Origin: Gordonia spumicola
GTDB taxonomy: Bacteria; Actinomycetota; Actinomycetes; Mycobacteriales; Mycobacteriaceae
Reading direction: 5' to 3'
DNA length: 64,000 nucleotides
Assembly (NCBI RefSeq): GCF_009932475.1
Contig: NZ_BJOV01000003.1
Span: forward strand, 186,001 to 250,000
A program made the position numbers and the translations under genes. The notes under the pieces are model-generated. The model did not search any database. It was given only the letters and a program-made list of their open reading frames with translations, and had not been told where the DNA came from. Shown piece by piece: positions 53,276-62,210 of the stretch (its first letter is position 1; the number at the start of each line of letters is the position of its first letter).

Positions 53276-55455
53276 GCGTCCTCCTTGCCGGGCCCCGCCG
53301 GGGCCGTCTCGTCTGTCTGGTCTGTGTGCCCGGCCTGCGCGCCGGCCTCGACGGCGAGCATCTCCTCCTCGAAGTCGGCCGACCAGTCGACCGTCTGCTC
53401 TCCGGAGACCGTCGCGGCGGCGCTGTTCGCCCCTTCGAGGTAGTGCAGGTGCCGTTCGTAGTGGTCGAGCACGTTCGAACTGATCTGCGCCTTCGTCAGC
53501 CCGTAGACGTCGAAGCCCTCACTGCCCTGGGCGGTGAACACCTCGAGCCGATAGAACTTGTCCCTGACATCCGGGGTCCGCCCGAACACCGGCGTCGGAT
53601 GCCGGGTCGGATAGATCTGATAGTGGAACGTCCGACCGCCGAGGTCGACGTCCAGGTGATGACTGTCGAGGTCGAACGCGTCGACGTGCGCCGATCCGAC
53701 CACCGCGTCCATTCCGGAGCGGACGAGTTCGTCCGCCACGTCGGCGAGCGCGGGTCGGACCACGGACTCCGAGAACCGCGCCACGTCGTTCCGGTCCGGG
53801 TAGCGTACGAGCCTCTCCACACGCTGCCGCCAGTTCAGGGCCGTGCCTCCGGACGCCCGATGCGAGAGGGCGTGCGTGATGGCCTCCCTGCGCGACGCCA
53901 CCCAGTGACCCTCGGCGCGCAACGCCCGGAACAGTCCGAGCATCATCAGCGCGACGACCACCGCGAACGGCAAGCCCATGATCACCGTCGCGTTCTGCAG
54001 CGTGGTGATGCCGCCGATGAGGAGCATCGCCATCGTCAACAGCCCGGTCGCGAGTGCCCAGAAGATGCGGACCCACCGCGCACCGTCCGATTCGTTGTCG
54101 GAGATGTGGGAACTGAAATGCGCCATGACCAGGGCTCCAGAGTCGGCGCTCGTGATGTAGAACAGCAGCCCGGTGAAGGTCGCGACAACCACGAGCAGTG
54201 GCGCGGCCGGGTACTCGTGCAGCAGCGCGTAGAACGCCTTCTCGGGCGTCTCGACGGCCGTCGACGCGAAGCCCTCGTCGCGTCGTGCCACCTCGAGAGC
54301 GCTGTTTCCGAACACCGAGATCCAGATAAGGATGAAGGCGAACGGCACCGTCAGCGTCCCGAGGACGAACTGTCGGATGGTCCGACCGCGCGAGATCCGG
54401 GCGAGGAACAGTCCGACGAACGGCGCCCACGCGATCCACCAGGCCCAGAAGAACAGCGTCCACGTGGCCTTCCACTCGCCGGTGTCCTCGTAGGCGAACG
54501 TGTCGAGCGCCATGCCGGGGAACCTGCTCGCGAAGTCCCCGATGTTCTGCACGAGGCCGTTCATCAGGTACGTCGTCGATCCGGCGATCAGGATGAAGAG
54601 CAGCAGTCCGATCGCGATGATCACGTTGATCTCCGAGAGCCGCTTGACTCCCTTGTCGACGCCGGACACGGCCGACGCGATGGCGATCGCCACCGCAACC
54701 GCGATCAGTCCGGCCTGCGCCCAATGGCTCTGGGCGATCCCGAACAGGTCGTCGAGTCCGACGTTGAGCTGCGCCACGCCGATGCCGAGGCTCGTCGCGA
54801 GGCCGAAGATAGCGCCGAGCAGTGCGGCGATGTCGACGGAGTCGCCGAGCAGGCCGTTCACGCGGTCGCCGAAGATCGGCTGCAACGCCGACCGGAGACT
54901 GAGCGGCTTGTTGTACCGGTAGGCGAAGTACGCCAGCGACATCCCGACGAGGGCGTACAGGCCCCACCCGATCAGGCCGTAGTGGAACAGCGTCCACACC
55001 ACGGCCTGGCGGGTCGACTCGACGGTCTGCCCCGTGCCCGTCGGCGGCTGCATCCACTGCGTCACCGGCTCGGCGACCGAGAAGAACATGAGGTCGATGC
55101 CGATTCCCGCGGCGAAGAGCATGGCCGTCCACGAGAAGATGTTGTAGACCGGCTTGGAGTGGTCCGGGCCCAGCTTCACGCCGCCGACCCGCGAGAACGC
55201 GGTCCACAGCACGAACAGGAGCACGCTCACCACGAGCGCGATGTAGAACCAGCCGAGCTCGTCGGCCACCCAGGTGACGACGGAGCCGATGACCCGATCG
55301 GCGCCGTCGGTGTCGGCGAACGCCCACACGATGATCGCGATGACGCCCGCGCTGGCGCCGACGAACACCCGTTTGTTGACGGGTATGGGCACGTCGCCGA
55401 GCGACGTCGAGTCGCCCTCCTCGTCCATTGCCGACGATGATGGAACTCGCGTCAC
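53272..55455 (-). CDS. betT: BCCT family choline/betaine transporter with long C-terminal domain
   Basis: 727 residues from the second GTG, 5 nt after AGGGGAG; a GTG six bases upstream would touch the ribosome site. Twelve helices with the BCCT signature region LFFWAWWIAWAPFVGLFLARISRGRTIRQF (Trp-rich substrate site). NALFAAGIGIDLMFFSVAEPV and TLFHYGLIGWGLYALVGMSLAYFAYR are helices 3-5. About 190 residues follow the last helix, as in BetT-type carriers. First gene of the betT-betB-betA operon, which imports choline and makes betaine for osmoprotection. Confidence 0.9.
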   Translation of the reverse strand: MTRVPSSSAMDEEGDSTSLGDVPIPVNKRVFVGASAGVIAIIVWAFADTDGADRVIGSVVTWVADELGWFYIALVVSVLLFVLWTAFSRVGGVKLGPDHSKPVYNIFSWTAMLFAAGIGIDLMFFSVAEPVTQWMQPPTGTGQTVESTRQAVVWTLFHYGLIGWGLYALVGMSLAYFAYRYNKPLSLRSALQPIFGDRVNGLLGDSVDIAALLGAIFGLATSLGIGVAQLNVGLDDLFGIAQSHWAQAGLIAVAVAIAIASAVSGVDKGVKRLSEINVIIAIGLLLFILIAGSTTYLMNGLVQNIGDFASRFPGMALDTFAYEDTGEWKATWTLFFWAWWIAWAPFVGLFLARISRGRTIRQFVLGTLTVPFAFILIWISVFGNSALEVARRDEGFASTAVETPEKAFYALLHEYPAAPLLVVVATFTGLLFYITSADSGALVMAHFSSHISDNESDGARWVRIFWALATGLLTMAMLLIGGITTLQNATVIMGLPFAVVVALMMLGLFRALRAEGHWVASRREAITHALSHRASGGTALNWRQRVERLVRYPDRNDVARFSESVVRPALADVADELVRSGMDAVVGSAHVDAFDLDSHHLDVDLGGRTFHYQIYPTRHPTPVFGRTPDVRDKFYRLEVFTAQGSEGFDVYGLTKAQISSNVLDHYERHLHYLEGANSAAATVSGEQTVDWSADFEEEMLAVEAGAQAGHTDQTDETAPAGPGKEDA

Positions 55456-55589
55456 GACCACTCCCCTGTTACGAACTCATCTGCTGGTTACCGTGCTGCT
55501 TCAGTAAAGGTCTCCGTCCAAGGTAGACAGACGTCGCATACCGACGCCCGCTCCGTGACCTCTTCGAGACTTCTTCGTGACGGATGCAG

Positions 55590-55630
55590 AAAAAGCTGCG
55601 GCCGACGGGAGTCATCCCGTCGGCCGCAGC
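55590..55630 (-). terminator. Strong Rho-independent terminator of rpmF
   Basis: On the minus strand GCTGCGGCCGACGGGA pairs perfectly (16 bp) with TCCCGTCGGCCGCAGC around TGAC, followed by a T5 tract. About 30 bp after the rpmF stop. Confidence 0.9.
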
Positions 55631-55661
55631 CTCAGTTCTCTGTGGTGTCGCGAGCGTCCGC

Positions 55662-55835
55662 TCAGCGACGGTCGAGATCGACCAGGCCCAGCTTCACAGC
55701 CTTGACCAGGCGACGCGGCATGCGCTGCGTGACGCCGTTGATCTTCTCTTCCTGCAGTGCGACGTTGTCCGCCTTCCACTGCGAACGACGGCTACGGGTG
55801 TTCGCCCGCGACATCCGGCGCTTCGGTACTGCCAT
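55662..55835 (-). CDS. rpmF: 50S ribosomal protein L32
   Basis: 57 residues: [20 protein letters not shown] is the L32 signature, ending [18 protein letters not shown]. No cysteine zinc ribbon remains, as in the zinc-independent mycobacterial form. ATG chosen as the family N-terminus; the frame continues upstream without support. Ends at a strong terminator. Confidence 0.95.
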   Translation of the reverse strand: MAVPKRRMSRANTRSRRSQWKADNVALQEEKINGVTQRMPRRLVKAVKLGLVDLDRR

Positions 55836-55982
55836 GGTTCTCGCCTTCCTCACGTTCCACGCGGTTCGACCCGCTGATCGCCTGTATCCACGGCAATCGG
55901 TCCGCGGCACACAACCCGAACAGATTAACCGGCCGGAACGTCATGTGGCAAAACGAGCGTCCGCGCGTCTAGGGTTTCCGGC

Positions 55983-56915
55983 GTGTCGGGTGTCGTTTCG
56001 GGTTTCACGGTGATCTTCCTCGTCGTCGGCCTCGGCTACGTCCTGGGGCGGACGCGGGCCCTCGGCGACCACGCGTCGACGACCCTCGCCCGGCTCGTGT
56101 TCTTCGTCTGCACGCCCGCGCTGCTCGTGCACTCGCTGGCGACGAGCGACGTGTCGGTCGTGTTCTCACCGACCCTCGCGGTCGCATCGGCCGCAGCGCT
56201 GACCGTCGGGCTGATCTACCTGGTCATCGCCCGTTTCTGGCTTCGGCGGGCGGTGCCGGAGACGGTGATCGGCGCACTGTCGGCGTCGTATGTGAACTCC
56301 GTGAACCTGGGATTGCCGATCGCGATCTTCGTCCTCGACGACGCGTCGTTCATCGCACCGCTGCTGATGTTCCAGATCGTCTTCTACTCGCCGATAGCCC
56401 TCGCGACGCTCGACCTCACCGCGCTCGACTCGCGCGAACGCGGGTCGGTGTGGCGGACCGTCGCCGTCCCGCTGCGCAATCCGATCCTGGTCGGCGGTGT
56501 GATCGGTCTCGCTGTGTCCCTGTCCGGCTGGACTCCGCCGCAGGCGATCCTGACGCCCACGGACATGCTCGGCCAGGCGTCCGTCCCGCTCGCGCTGCTG
56601 ACGTTCGGGCTCACCCTGACCGGGACATCGGTGTTCCGGAAGGGCGAGAGCCCTCGACGCGACATCGTCCTCGCATCCGTGTTGAAGATGATCGCGATGC
56701 CGGCTGTGGCCTATGTGCTGGCGCGGTGGGCGTTCGGCATGACCGGGCATCAGCTGTTCGCGCAGGTCGTGATCGCGGCGCTGCCGACCGCGCAGAACGT
56801 CCTGGTCTACGCGACGCGCTATCGGCGCGGCGAGATCCTGGCCCGCGACACCGCGCTCGTGACGACCGTCGTGTCGGTCCCGGTGATCGCGCTCATCGCC
56901 CTGCTGCTGGCATAG
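55983..56915 (+). CDS. AEC family transporter (auxin efflux carrier-like)
   Basis: 310 residues from GTG with about ten hydrophobic segments. SGFTVIFLVVGLGYVLGRTR, VNSVNLGLPIAIFVLDDASF (the N-x-G-x-P turn), RNPILVGGVIGLAVSLSGWTPP and TAQNVLVYATRY mark the AEC/BASS-like fold. Bacterial members export small organic acids such as malate. Substrate not predictable. Confidence 0.85.
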   Translation: MSGVVSGFTVIFLVVGLGYVLGRTRALGDHASTTLARLVFFVCTPALLVHSLATSDVSVVFSPTLAVASAAALTVGLIYLVIARFWLRRAVPETVIGALSASYVNSVNLGLPIAIFVLDDASFIAPLLMFQIVFYSPIALATLDLTALDSRERGSVWRTVAVPLRNPILVGGVIGLAVSLSGWTPPQAILTPTDMLGQASVPLALLTFGLTLTGTSVFRKGESPRRDIVLASVLKMIAMPAVAYVLARWAFGMTGHQLFAQVVIAALPTAQNVLVYATRYRRGEILARDTALVTTVVSVPVIALIALLLA

Positions 56916-57007
56916 GGAGCGCACCTGAACGACCTCGGCTCGACATCGTTCACCACGACGCAACATCGCCGTCGACGCCCGAAACATTCGGCGAGCACGA
57001 TCTGTTC

Positions 57008-58612
57008 ATGAACGCATCGCTGCACTCCGTGCCGTCGACGGTCCCCTCCGCGCCGTATCGACCGGCGAGCGGGGCCGTCGACGAGATGTACCGCTCCGAC
57101 GGCAGCGTCCGGCGGCCGTATCGGCTCATCGACGAGGCGATCACGAACCTCGCACCGTCCGATCTCAGCGCGCGACTCGACGCCCTGCACCGAGCACTCG
57201 TCGATCAGGGGATCACGTTCTCCCTGTCGGGCACCGAACGCCCGCTCCCCCTCGACCCGATCCCCCGGATCATCGACGCCGTCGAATGGGCGATGATCGA
57301 GAAGGGCGTCGCACAACGGGTCACCGCGCTCGAGCGCTTCCTCGACGACGTGTACGGCGAGCAGGCGATCCTCGCCGACGGGGTGGTGCCGCGACGGTTG
57401 ATCGGATCGTGTGCGCACTTCCATCGGCAGGCGGTCGGCATCCGCCCGCCGAACGGAGTCCGCATCCACGTCGCCGGGATCGACCTCATCCGCGACGAGA
57501 ACGGCGACCTCCGCGTCTTGGAGGACAACGTGCGGTCGCCGTCCGGCGTCTCCTACGTCATGGAGAACCGGCGGACCATGGCTCGGATCTTCCCCGACCT
57601 GTTCGCGGCGCACGCCGTCCGTTCGGTCGGCGACTATCCGAGGCACCTGCTGCGCGCCCTGCGCGCGTCCGCGCCCTCGAACGTCGCGGACCCGACGGTC
57701 GTCGTCCTGACCCCCGGCGTCGCGAACTCCGCCTACTTCGAGCACTCGCTTCTCGCCAGACAGATGGGAGTCGAACTCGTCGAGGGTCGCGACCTGTTCT
57801 GCCGCGACAACGTCGTGTACATGCGGACGACGGCGGGCGATACCCGCGTCGACGTCGTGTACCGGCGGATCGACGACGACTACCTCGACCCGATGCAGTT
57901 CCGGCCGGACTCGATGCTGGGAGTGGCGGGGCTGGTGAACGCCGCGCGAGAAGGCAACGTCGTGATCTCCAGCGGGGTCGGCAACGGCGTCGCCGACGAC
58001 AAGCTGATCTACACGTACGTCCCCGACATCATCCGGTACTACCTCGGCGAGGAACCGATCCTGAAGAACGTCGAGACGCTACGCTGCTGGCTCCCAGACG
58101 AATGCGCGGAGGTGATCGACCGCATCGACGAACTGGTCGTCAAACCGGTGGAGGGCAGCGGCGGCTACGGCATCGTGTTCGGCCCGGACACGTCGCCCGC
58201 CGAACGGGAGTCGGCCGTCGCCGCCATCCGCGCCGACCCGCGCGGCTGGATCGCGCAGCCGATGATCGCCCTGTCGACCAATCCGACGATGGTGGACGGC
58301 AGGCTCGTGCCCCGACACGTCGACCTCAGGCCGTTCGCGGTCAACGACGGCTCGTCGGTGTGGGTGTTGCCTGGCGGTCTCACCCGGGTCGCGCTCACGG
58401 AGGGTTCCCTCGTCGTCAACTCGTCGCAGGGCGGCGGTTCCAAGGACACCTGGGTGCTGGCGACCCGTCCGGTCGCCGTCACGCCCGGGCCGACCGCCGT
58501 CGCCGGGCAGCTCGACAGCCTGACCCCCGCTCCGGCCACCGCACGGCACCTCGTCTCCGAGCAGGAGAGACAGCAGCAACAGCAGTCCACCGAGGGGAAA
58601 GGCTCCCGATGA
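57008..58612 (+). CDS. Circularly permuted type 2 ATP-grasp protein
   Basis: 534 residues. RVLEDNVRSPSGVSYVMENRR and RIDELVVKPVEGSGGYGIVFGPD are the ATP-grasp core in permuted order, followed by GWIAQPMIALSTNPTM, RHVDLRPFAVNDG and VVNSSQGGGSKDTWV. The family pairs with alpha-E and transglutaminase genes, as here, in a conserved set predicted (Iyer, Aravind and colleagues) to make or process peptide amides. Product not known. Overlaps the next gene by ATGATG. Confidence 0.85.
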   Translation: MNASLHSVPSTVPSAPYRPASGAVDEMYRSDGSVRRPYRLIDEAITNLAPSDLSARLDALHRALVDQGITFSLSGTERPLPLDPIPRIIDAVEWAMIEKGVAQRVTALERFLDDVYGEQAILADGVVPRRLIGSCAHFHRQAVGIRPPNGVRIHVAGIDLIRDENGDLRVLEDNVRSPSGVSYVMENRRTMARIFPDLFAAHAVRSVGDYPRHLLRALRASAPSNVADPTVVVLTPGVANSAYFEHSLLARQMGVELVEGRDLFCRDNVVYMRTTAGDTRVDVVYRRIDDDYLDPMQFRPDSMLGVAGLVNAAREGNVVISSGVGNGVADDKLIYTYVPDIIRYYLGEEPILKNVETLRCWLPDECAEVIDRIDELVVKPVEGSGGYGIVFGPDTSPAERESAVAAIRADPRGWIAQPMIALSTNPTMVDGRLVPRHVDLRPFAVNDGSSVWVLPGGLTRVALTEGSLVVNSSQGGGSKDTWVLATRPVAVTPGPTAVAGQLDSLTPAPATARHLVSEQERQQQQQSTEGKGSR

Positions 58613-59565
58613 TGCTCTCCCGAAACGCCGAGTCGCTGTACTGGATCGGCCGCTACACCGAGCGTGCCGACGACATGTCTCGCATCCTCGACGTCGCGGT
58701 CCACCAGCTCCTGGAAGATCCGACGATCGACGTGGCCGCGAGCGTCGAGCACGTCACCCGAGTCCTGGGATTCGTCCCGGCCGACGACGACCCTCGCACG
58801 GTCTGGAGTCTCACCGAGCAGATCGCGTACGACAGGACCGATCCCCGGTCGATCGTCGGCCTCATCGGCGCCGCACGGGAGAACGCGCGGGGCGCCCGCG
58901 AAGTGATCTCCAGTGAGATGTGGGAATCCCTCAATCAGACCTTCAACAGCCTCGGCGACGCCGAACGACGCGCCCGCAGGCTCGGGCCCCACGAGTTCTT
59001 CAGTTTCATCAAGGCCAGGACCGCCATGTTCGCCGGGCTGTCCGATGCCACCCTGAGCCACGACGACGGGTACAGCTACCTGCTGGTCGGACGCTCGGTC
59101 GAGCGCGTCGACATGATCGTCCGCATGCTGCACTCACGGTCGGGCGCCGGTGTCGACTCGCCCTCGTGGATGAGCGTGCTGATCGCGGCCGGCGCACAGG
59201 ACACGTACATCCGCAGCCAACGCGGCAGCCTCGACGCCGAACGCGTCGTCGAGTTCATGCTGCTCGACCGACTGTTCCCGCGGTCGGTGTTCCACTCCCT
59301 GCGGTCGGCCGAACGCAACCTCTCGGAACTGGACCGCACTCCCGACCGGGTCGGGGCGCAGTCCAGGGCCCTCACCCTGCTCGGTCGGGCCAGGAGCTCG
59401 CTCGAGTTCGTCGACGCGTCGTCGTTGACTTCCGACCTGGCGTCGCACCTGAGCCTGCTGCAGGACACATGCCGCGCGGTCAGCGAATCGATCTCGGCCG
59501 AACACTTCCACACCAGCCCGTACGTCTCGTGGACCGACGCGAGCCTGGCATTGGAGGCACGATGA
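58609..59565 (+). CDS. Alpha-E domain protein (DUF403)
   Basis: 318 residues. MLSRNAESLYWIGRYTERAD begins the family, an all-helical fold rich in Glu and Arg (SEMWESLNQTFNSLGDAERR, GRSVERVDMIVRMLHSRSG). Always found beside the permuted ATP-grasp protein and a transglutaminase, sometimes fused to the former. Coupled to both neighbours by overlaps. Biochemical role unknown. Confidence 0.85.
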   Translation: MMLSRNAESLYWIGRYTERADDMSRILDVAVHQLLEDPTIDVAASVEHVTRVLGFVPADDDPRTVWSLTEQIAYDRTDPRSIVGLIGAARENARGAREVISSEMWESLNQTFNSLGDAERRARRLGPHEFFSFIKARTAMFAGLSDATLSHDDGYSYLLVGRSVERVDMIVRMLHSRSGAGVDSPSWMSVLIAAGAQDTYIRSQRGSLDAERVVEFMLLDRLFPRSVFHSLRSAERNLSELDRTPDRVGAQSRALTLLGRARSSLEFVDASSLTSDLASHLSLLQDTCRAVSESISAEHFHTSPYVSWTDASLALEAR

Positions 59566-60404
59566 CCGCCCGGCTCCGCATCGTCCACACGACCGGCTTC
59601 TCGTACACCGCGCCCGTCTCGTCGTCGTACAACGAGGCGCGCCTGACACCGCGGAGCGACATCCGCCAGAACGTCGTCGCGTCCCACATCGAGACCTCGC
59701 CCAGTGTCCGCCAGTACCGGTACACCGACTACTGGGGGACGACGGTCACCGCGTTCGACGTGCACACCGCGCACGACCGTCTCGAGGTGACCGGGACGAC
59801 TGTCGTCGAGACCGAAGCGCAGACGCCCGCCGTGGAGACGGTCGACTGGGCGGGCCTGACCGATGCCGCGATCGTCGACGGCCTCGACGAGATGCTCGGC
59901 GCCACCGCGTACACGCCGTTCGCACCCGAGCTCACCGTGTTCGCCGGACGGATCACCGAAGGCCTGTCGCCTGCCGAATCGGTCGACGCCGTGATCGCGG
60001 CCGTCCACGCCGAGATATCCTACCGCCCAGGCAGCACCGGCGTGTACTCGACGGCCCTCGACGCCTGGGAGCGACGTGCGGGCGTCTGCCAGGACTACGC
60101 CCACATCACCCTCGCAATGGTCCGCAGCCTCGGGATCCCGGCGCGCTATGTCTCCGGCTATCTGCTCCCGAAGGGCGACGCCGCGGTCGGCGAGACGGTC
60201 GTCGGCGAGTCGCACGCGTGGATCGAGACCTGGACCGGAGAGTGGCGCGGCGTGGACCCGACCAACGCGACCGGCATCGGGAGACACCACGTCACGGTCG
60301 GCATCGGCCGCGACTACGCCGACGTGACGCCGGTGAAGGGAATCGTGACCGGAGGCGGAAGCTCCGGCCTCGACGTCTCGGTGCGGATCACCCTCCTGGC
60401 GTGA
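59562..60404 (+). CDS. Transglutaminase-like cysteine protease
   Basis: 280 residues from ATG overlapping the alpha-E stop (ATGA). An N-terminal bacterial Tgl beta domain (LRIVHTTGFSYTAPVSSSYN) leads to the catalytic core: Cys in WERRAGVCQDYAHITLAMVRSLGIPARYVSGY, His in GESHAWIETWTG and Asp in GVDPTNATGIGRHHV. Family members act as peptidases or amide-forming enzymes. Completes the three-gene operon; its end overlaps mug by 17 bp, convergent. Confidence 0.88.
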   Translation: MTARLRIVHTTGFSYTAPVSSSYNEARLTPRSDIRQNVVASHIETSPSVRQYRYTDYWGTTVTAFDVHTAHDRLEVTGTTVVETEAQTPAVETVDWAGLTDAAIVDGLDEMLGATAYTPFAPELTVFAGRITEGLSPAESVDAVIAAVHAEISYRPGSTGVYSTALDAWERRAGVCQDYAHITLAMVRSLGIPARYVSGYLLPKGDAAVGETVVGESHAWIETWTGEWRGVDPTNATGIGRHHVTVGIGRDYADVTPVKGIVTGGGSSGLDVSVRITLLA

Positions 60405-61011
60405 TCCGCACCGGTTCGGCGGACCCGACCGCGGCGATACCCGTCCGACCCACCACGCCCGCCGCGACCGCGGCCTCGCGGTAGGCGCGGGCCAGACTGT
60501 CGACGGTCTCGTGGGCGTTGAGTCCGCTCGGGTTGGGCAGCACCCATACGCGCGCACCCGCGATCGTGCGCTGCTGCTCCCCCGCACTCGCACGGCGATC
60601 ACCGAAGGCCGTGCGGTACGCCGTGATCCCGAGGACTGCCAACACCCGCGGCCGCACCCGCTCGACGGTCGCGATCAGCGCACGACCGCCCTCCTCGAGT
60701 TCCTCACGCGTCAGGGACGACGCCTTCGCCGTCGCGCGGCCCACCACGTTCGTGATGCCGATGCCCGCGTCGGTGAGCGCGCGGGCGTCGTCGTCGCCGA
60801 TCCCCTCCGACGCGTCGATCACGTGATCGACGATCCCCGCCGCGTACAGCGCGGGATAGAACCGATTTCCCGGCCTGGCGAAATGCGCACCGGTCGCCGC
60901 GGTCCACAGTCCGGGATTGATCCCCGAGATCAACAACCGACAGTCGGACCCGATCAGATCGGGGACCGTCCTGTTCTCGAAGCTCAACAGTTCCTCGCGC
61001 GTGAAGCCCAC
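60388..61011 (-). CDS. mug: Mismatch-specific (G:U/G:T) DNA glycosylase
   Basis: 207 residues from GTG. Mug fold: SDCRLLISGINPGLWTAATGAHFARPGNRFYPALYAAG (active-site GINPG and H-F-A-R-P-G-N-R-F), GIGITNVVGRATAKASSL and the VLPNPSGLNAHETVDSLARAY late motif. Removes uracil or thymine from G mispairs. Convergent with the transglutaminase gene. Confidence 0.9.
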   Translation of the reverse strand: MGFTREELLSFENRTVPDLIGSDCRLLISGINPGLWTAATGAHFARPGNRFYPALYAAGIVDHVIDASEGIGDDDARALTDAGIGITNVVGRATAKASSLTREELEEGGRALIATVERVRPRVLAVLGITAYRTAFGDRRASAGEQQRTIAGARVWVLPNPSGLNAHETVDSLARAYREAAVAAGVVGRTGIAAVGSAEPVRITPGG

Positions 61012-61159
61012 GTGTCCACCTGTACCAGCAGCGCGGCCGACGCAGGCGGGCGACATGTGTTCCGTTCTCACGGTTTCAACAAGATTGAAAAGCGTCAGAG
61101 ATGAGCATCGGGATCGGTCGCCCCCGGTCAGGGGCCGTTGCGCGTGATCGACGAGACGA

Positions 61160-62107
61160 TCACCCCAGGACTGCCAGCACGGCCCGATGATCGGAGCCGG
61201 GGATGTCGTGGGCCGTCACCGACGACGCCTCGAGTCCTCGGACGACGACGTGATCGATCCCGACGACCGGCGGATACCACTTGTCCGTCGGGTACGTCGG
61301 GATCAGGCCCGCACCGGCGAGCGCACCCGCGTCGCGCAGCCCGTCGGTGAGCAGTCGGCGGAACTGCGGGTGGTCGAGGGTGGAGTTGAAGTCGCCGAGG
61401 GCGATCACCGGACGTTCGGCCCGCACCGAACGCATCGCGTTCCCCAGCCGATCGAGTTCGGAATCCCAGCGCACGACGTGCGGCGGCGGAATCGGGTGAA
61501 CCGCGAACACCTGGACGTCTCCGCGGCGCGGCGCCTCCACGGTCGCCGTCAACGTCGCGAACGTGAATCCGTCGAGCCGAGCATGCGACGACATGGGGAA
61601 CCTGCTGTAGATGGCGCTGCCCTGCGCGAGGACGTCCGGCCGCACGAAGGCGTGCGGGAGGTCGGAGGCGATCGTCGAGGCCGCGATCCGCTCGGCGGCC
61701 TCGGCCGTCAATTCCTGAACCGCGAGCACGTCGACGTCGTTGTCGCGCACCAACGCGGCGATCGCGTCGACGTCGGCCCGCCCGAGCATCACGTTCGACG
61801 TCAGGACGGTCAGCGCATCGTCGGCCGGTCTGCCCGACGAGACGAATCTCGGCACGTACAGCACCAGTCCCGCCACCAGCACGACCGCGGTGAGCGCGCC
61901 CGCAAGAATCCGCGCCCGACCCGCCCAGGCCGCCACGCCGACACCGGCGACGACGATCGCGACCGCGACCACGATCGGCGACACCGCGGCGGCCGCCGCC
62001 GTCAGTGTGTGAACGCCGGGTCAATACCGGACAGCGATCGCGAGCACGGCGACGAGCAGAGCCGCCGACCCGACCACCACAAGACAATTGCGAAGTATTC
62101 GCTGCAT
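61160..62107 (-). pseudogene. Endonuclease/exonuclease/phosphatase gene split by an in-frame TGA
   Basis: The catalytic part from GTG 61984 is intact: LTVLTSNVMLGRADVDAIAA, DVLAVQELTAEAAERI (Glu), HPIPPPHVVRW, RPVIALGDFNSTLDHPQFR and a final DIPGSDHRAVLAVL with the HD pair. In the same frame, 41 codons upstream, ATG 62107 opens MQRILRNCLVVVGSAALLVA, a membrane start typical of the family, followed by VLAIAVRY, TGA at codon 29, and PGVHTLTAAAAAVSP joining the known frame. A Trp (TGG) there would give a normal multi-helix protein. No ribosome site precedes GTG 61984. Likely nonsense mutation, with an assembly error as the alternative. Confidence 0.72.
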
Positions 62108-62151
62108 GCGTTCATTGTGCCGAAATCTCCCGTTCCAGCGCACCTCACCAG

Positions 62152-62199
62152 GTTTCGACACGACGCCTCGGCTGGCGCCTCGGAGTCGGCTCAACCACC
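62152..62199 (-). repeat. Dispersed intergenic repeat, short copy
   Basis: Minus-strand reading GGTGGTTGAGCCGACTCCGA at one end and CCGAGGCGTCGTGTCGAAAC at the other. It matches both ends of the 73-bp element at 21384-21456 but lacks about 25 bp of its middle. Lies between the TGA-split gene and the VWA gene. Confidence 0.6.
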
Positions 62200-62210
62200 A
62201 TGACGCCTCG

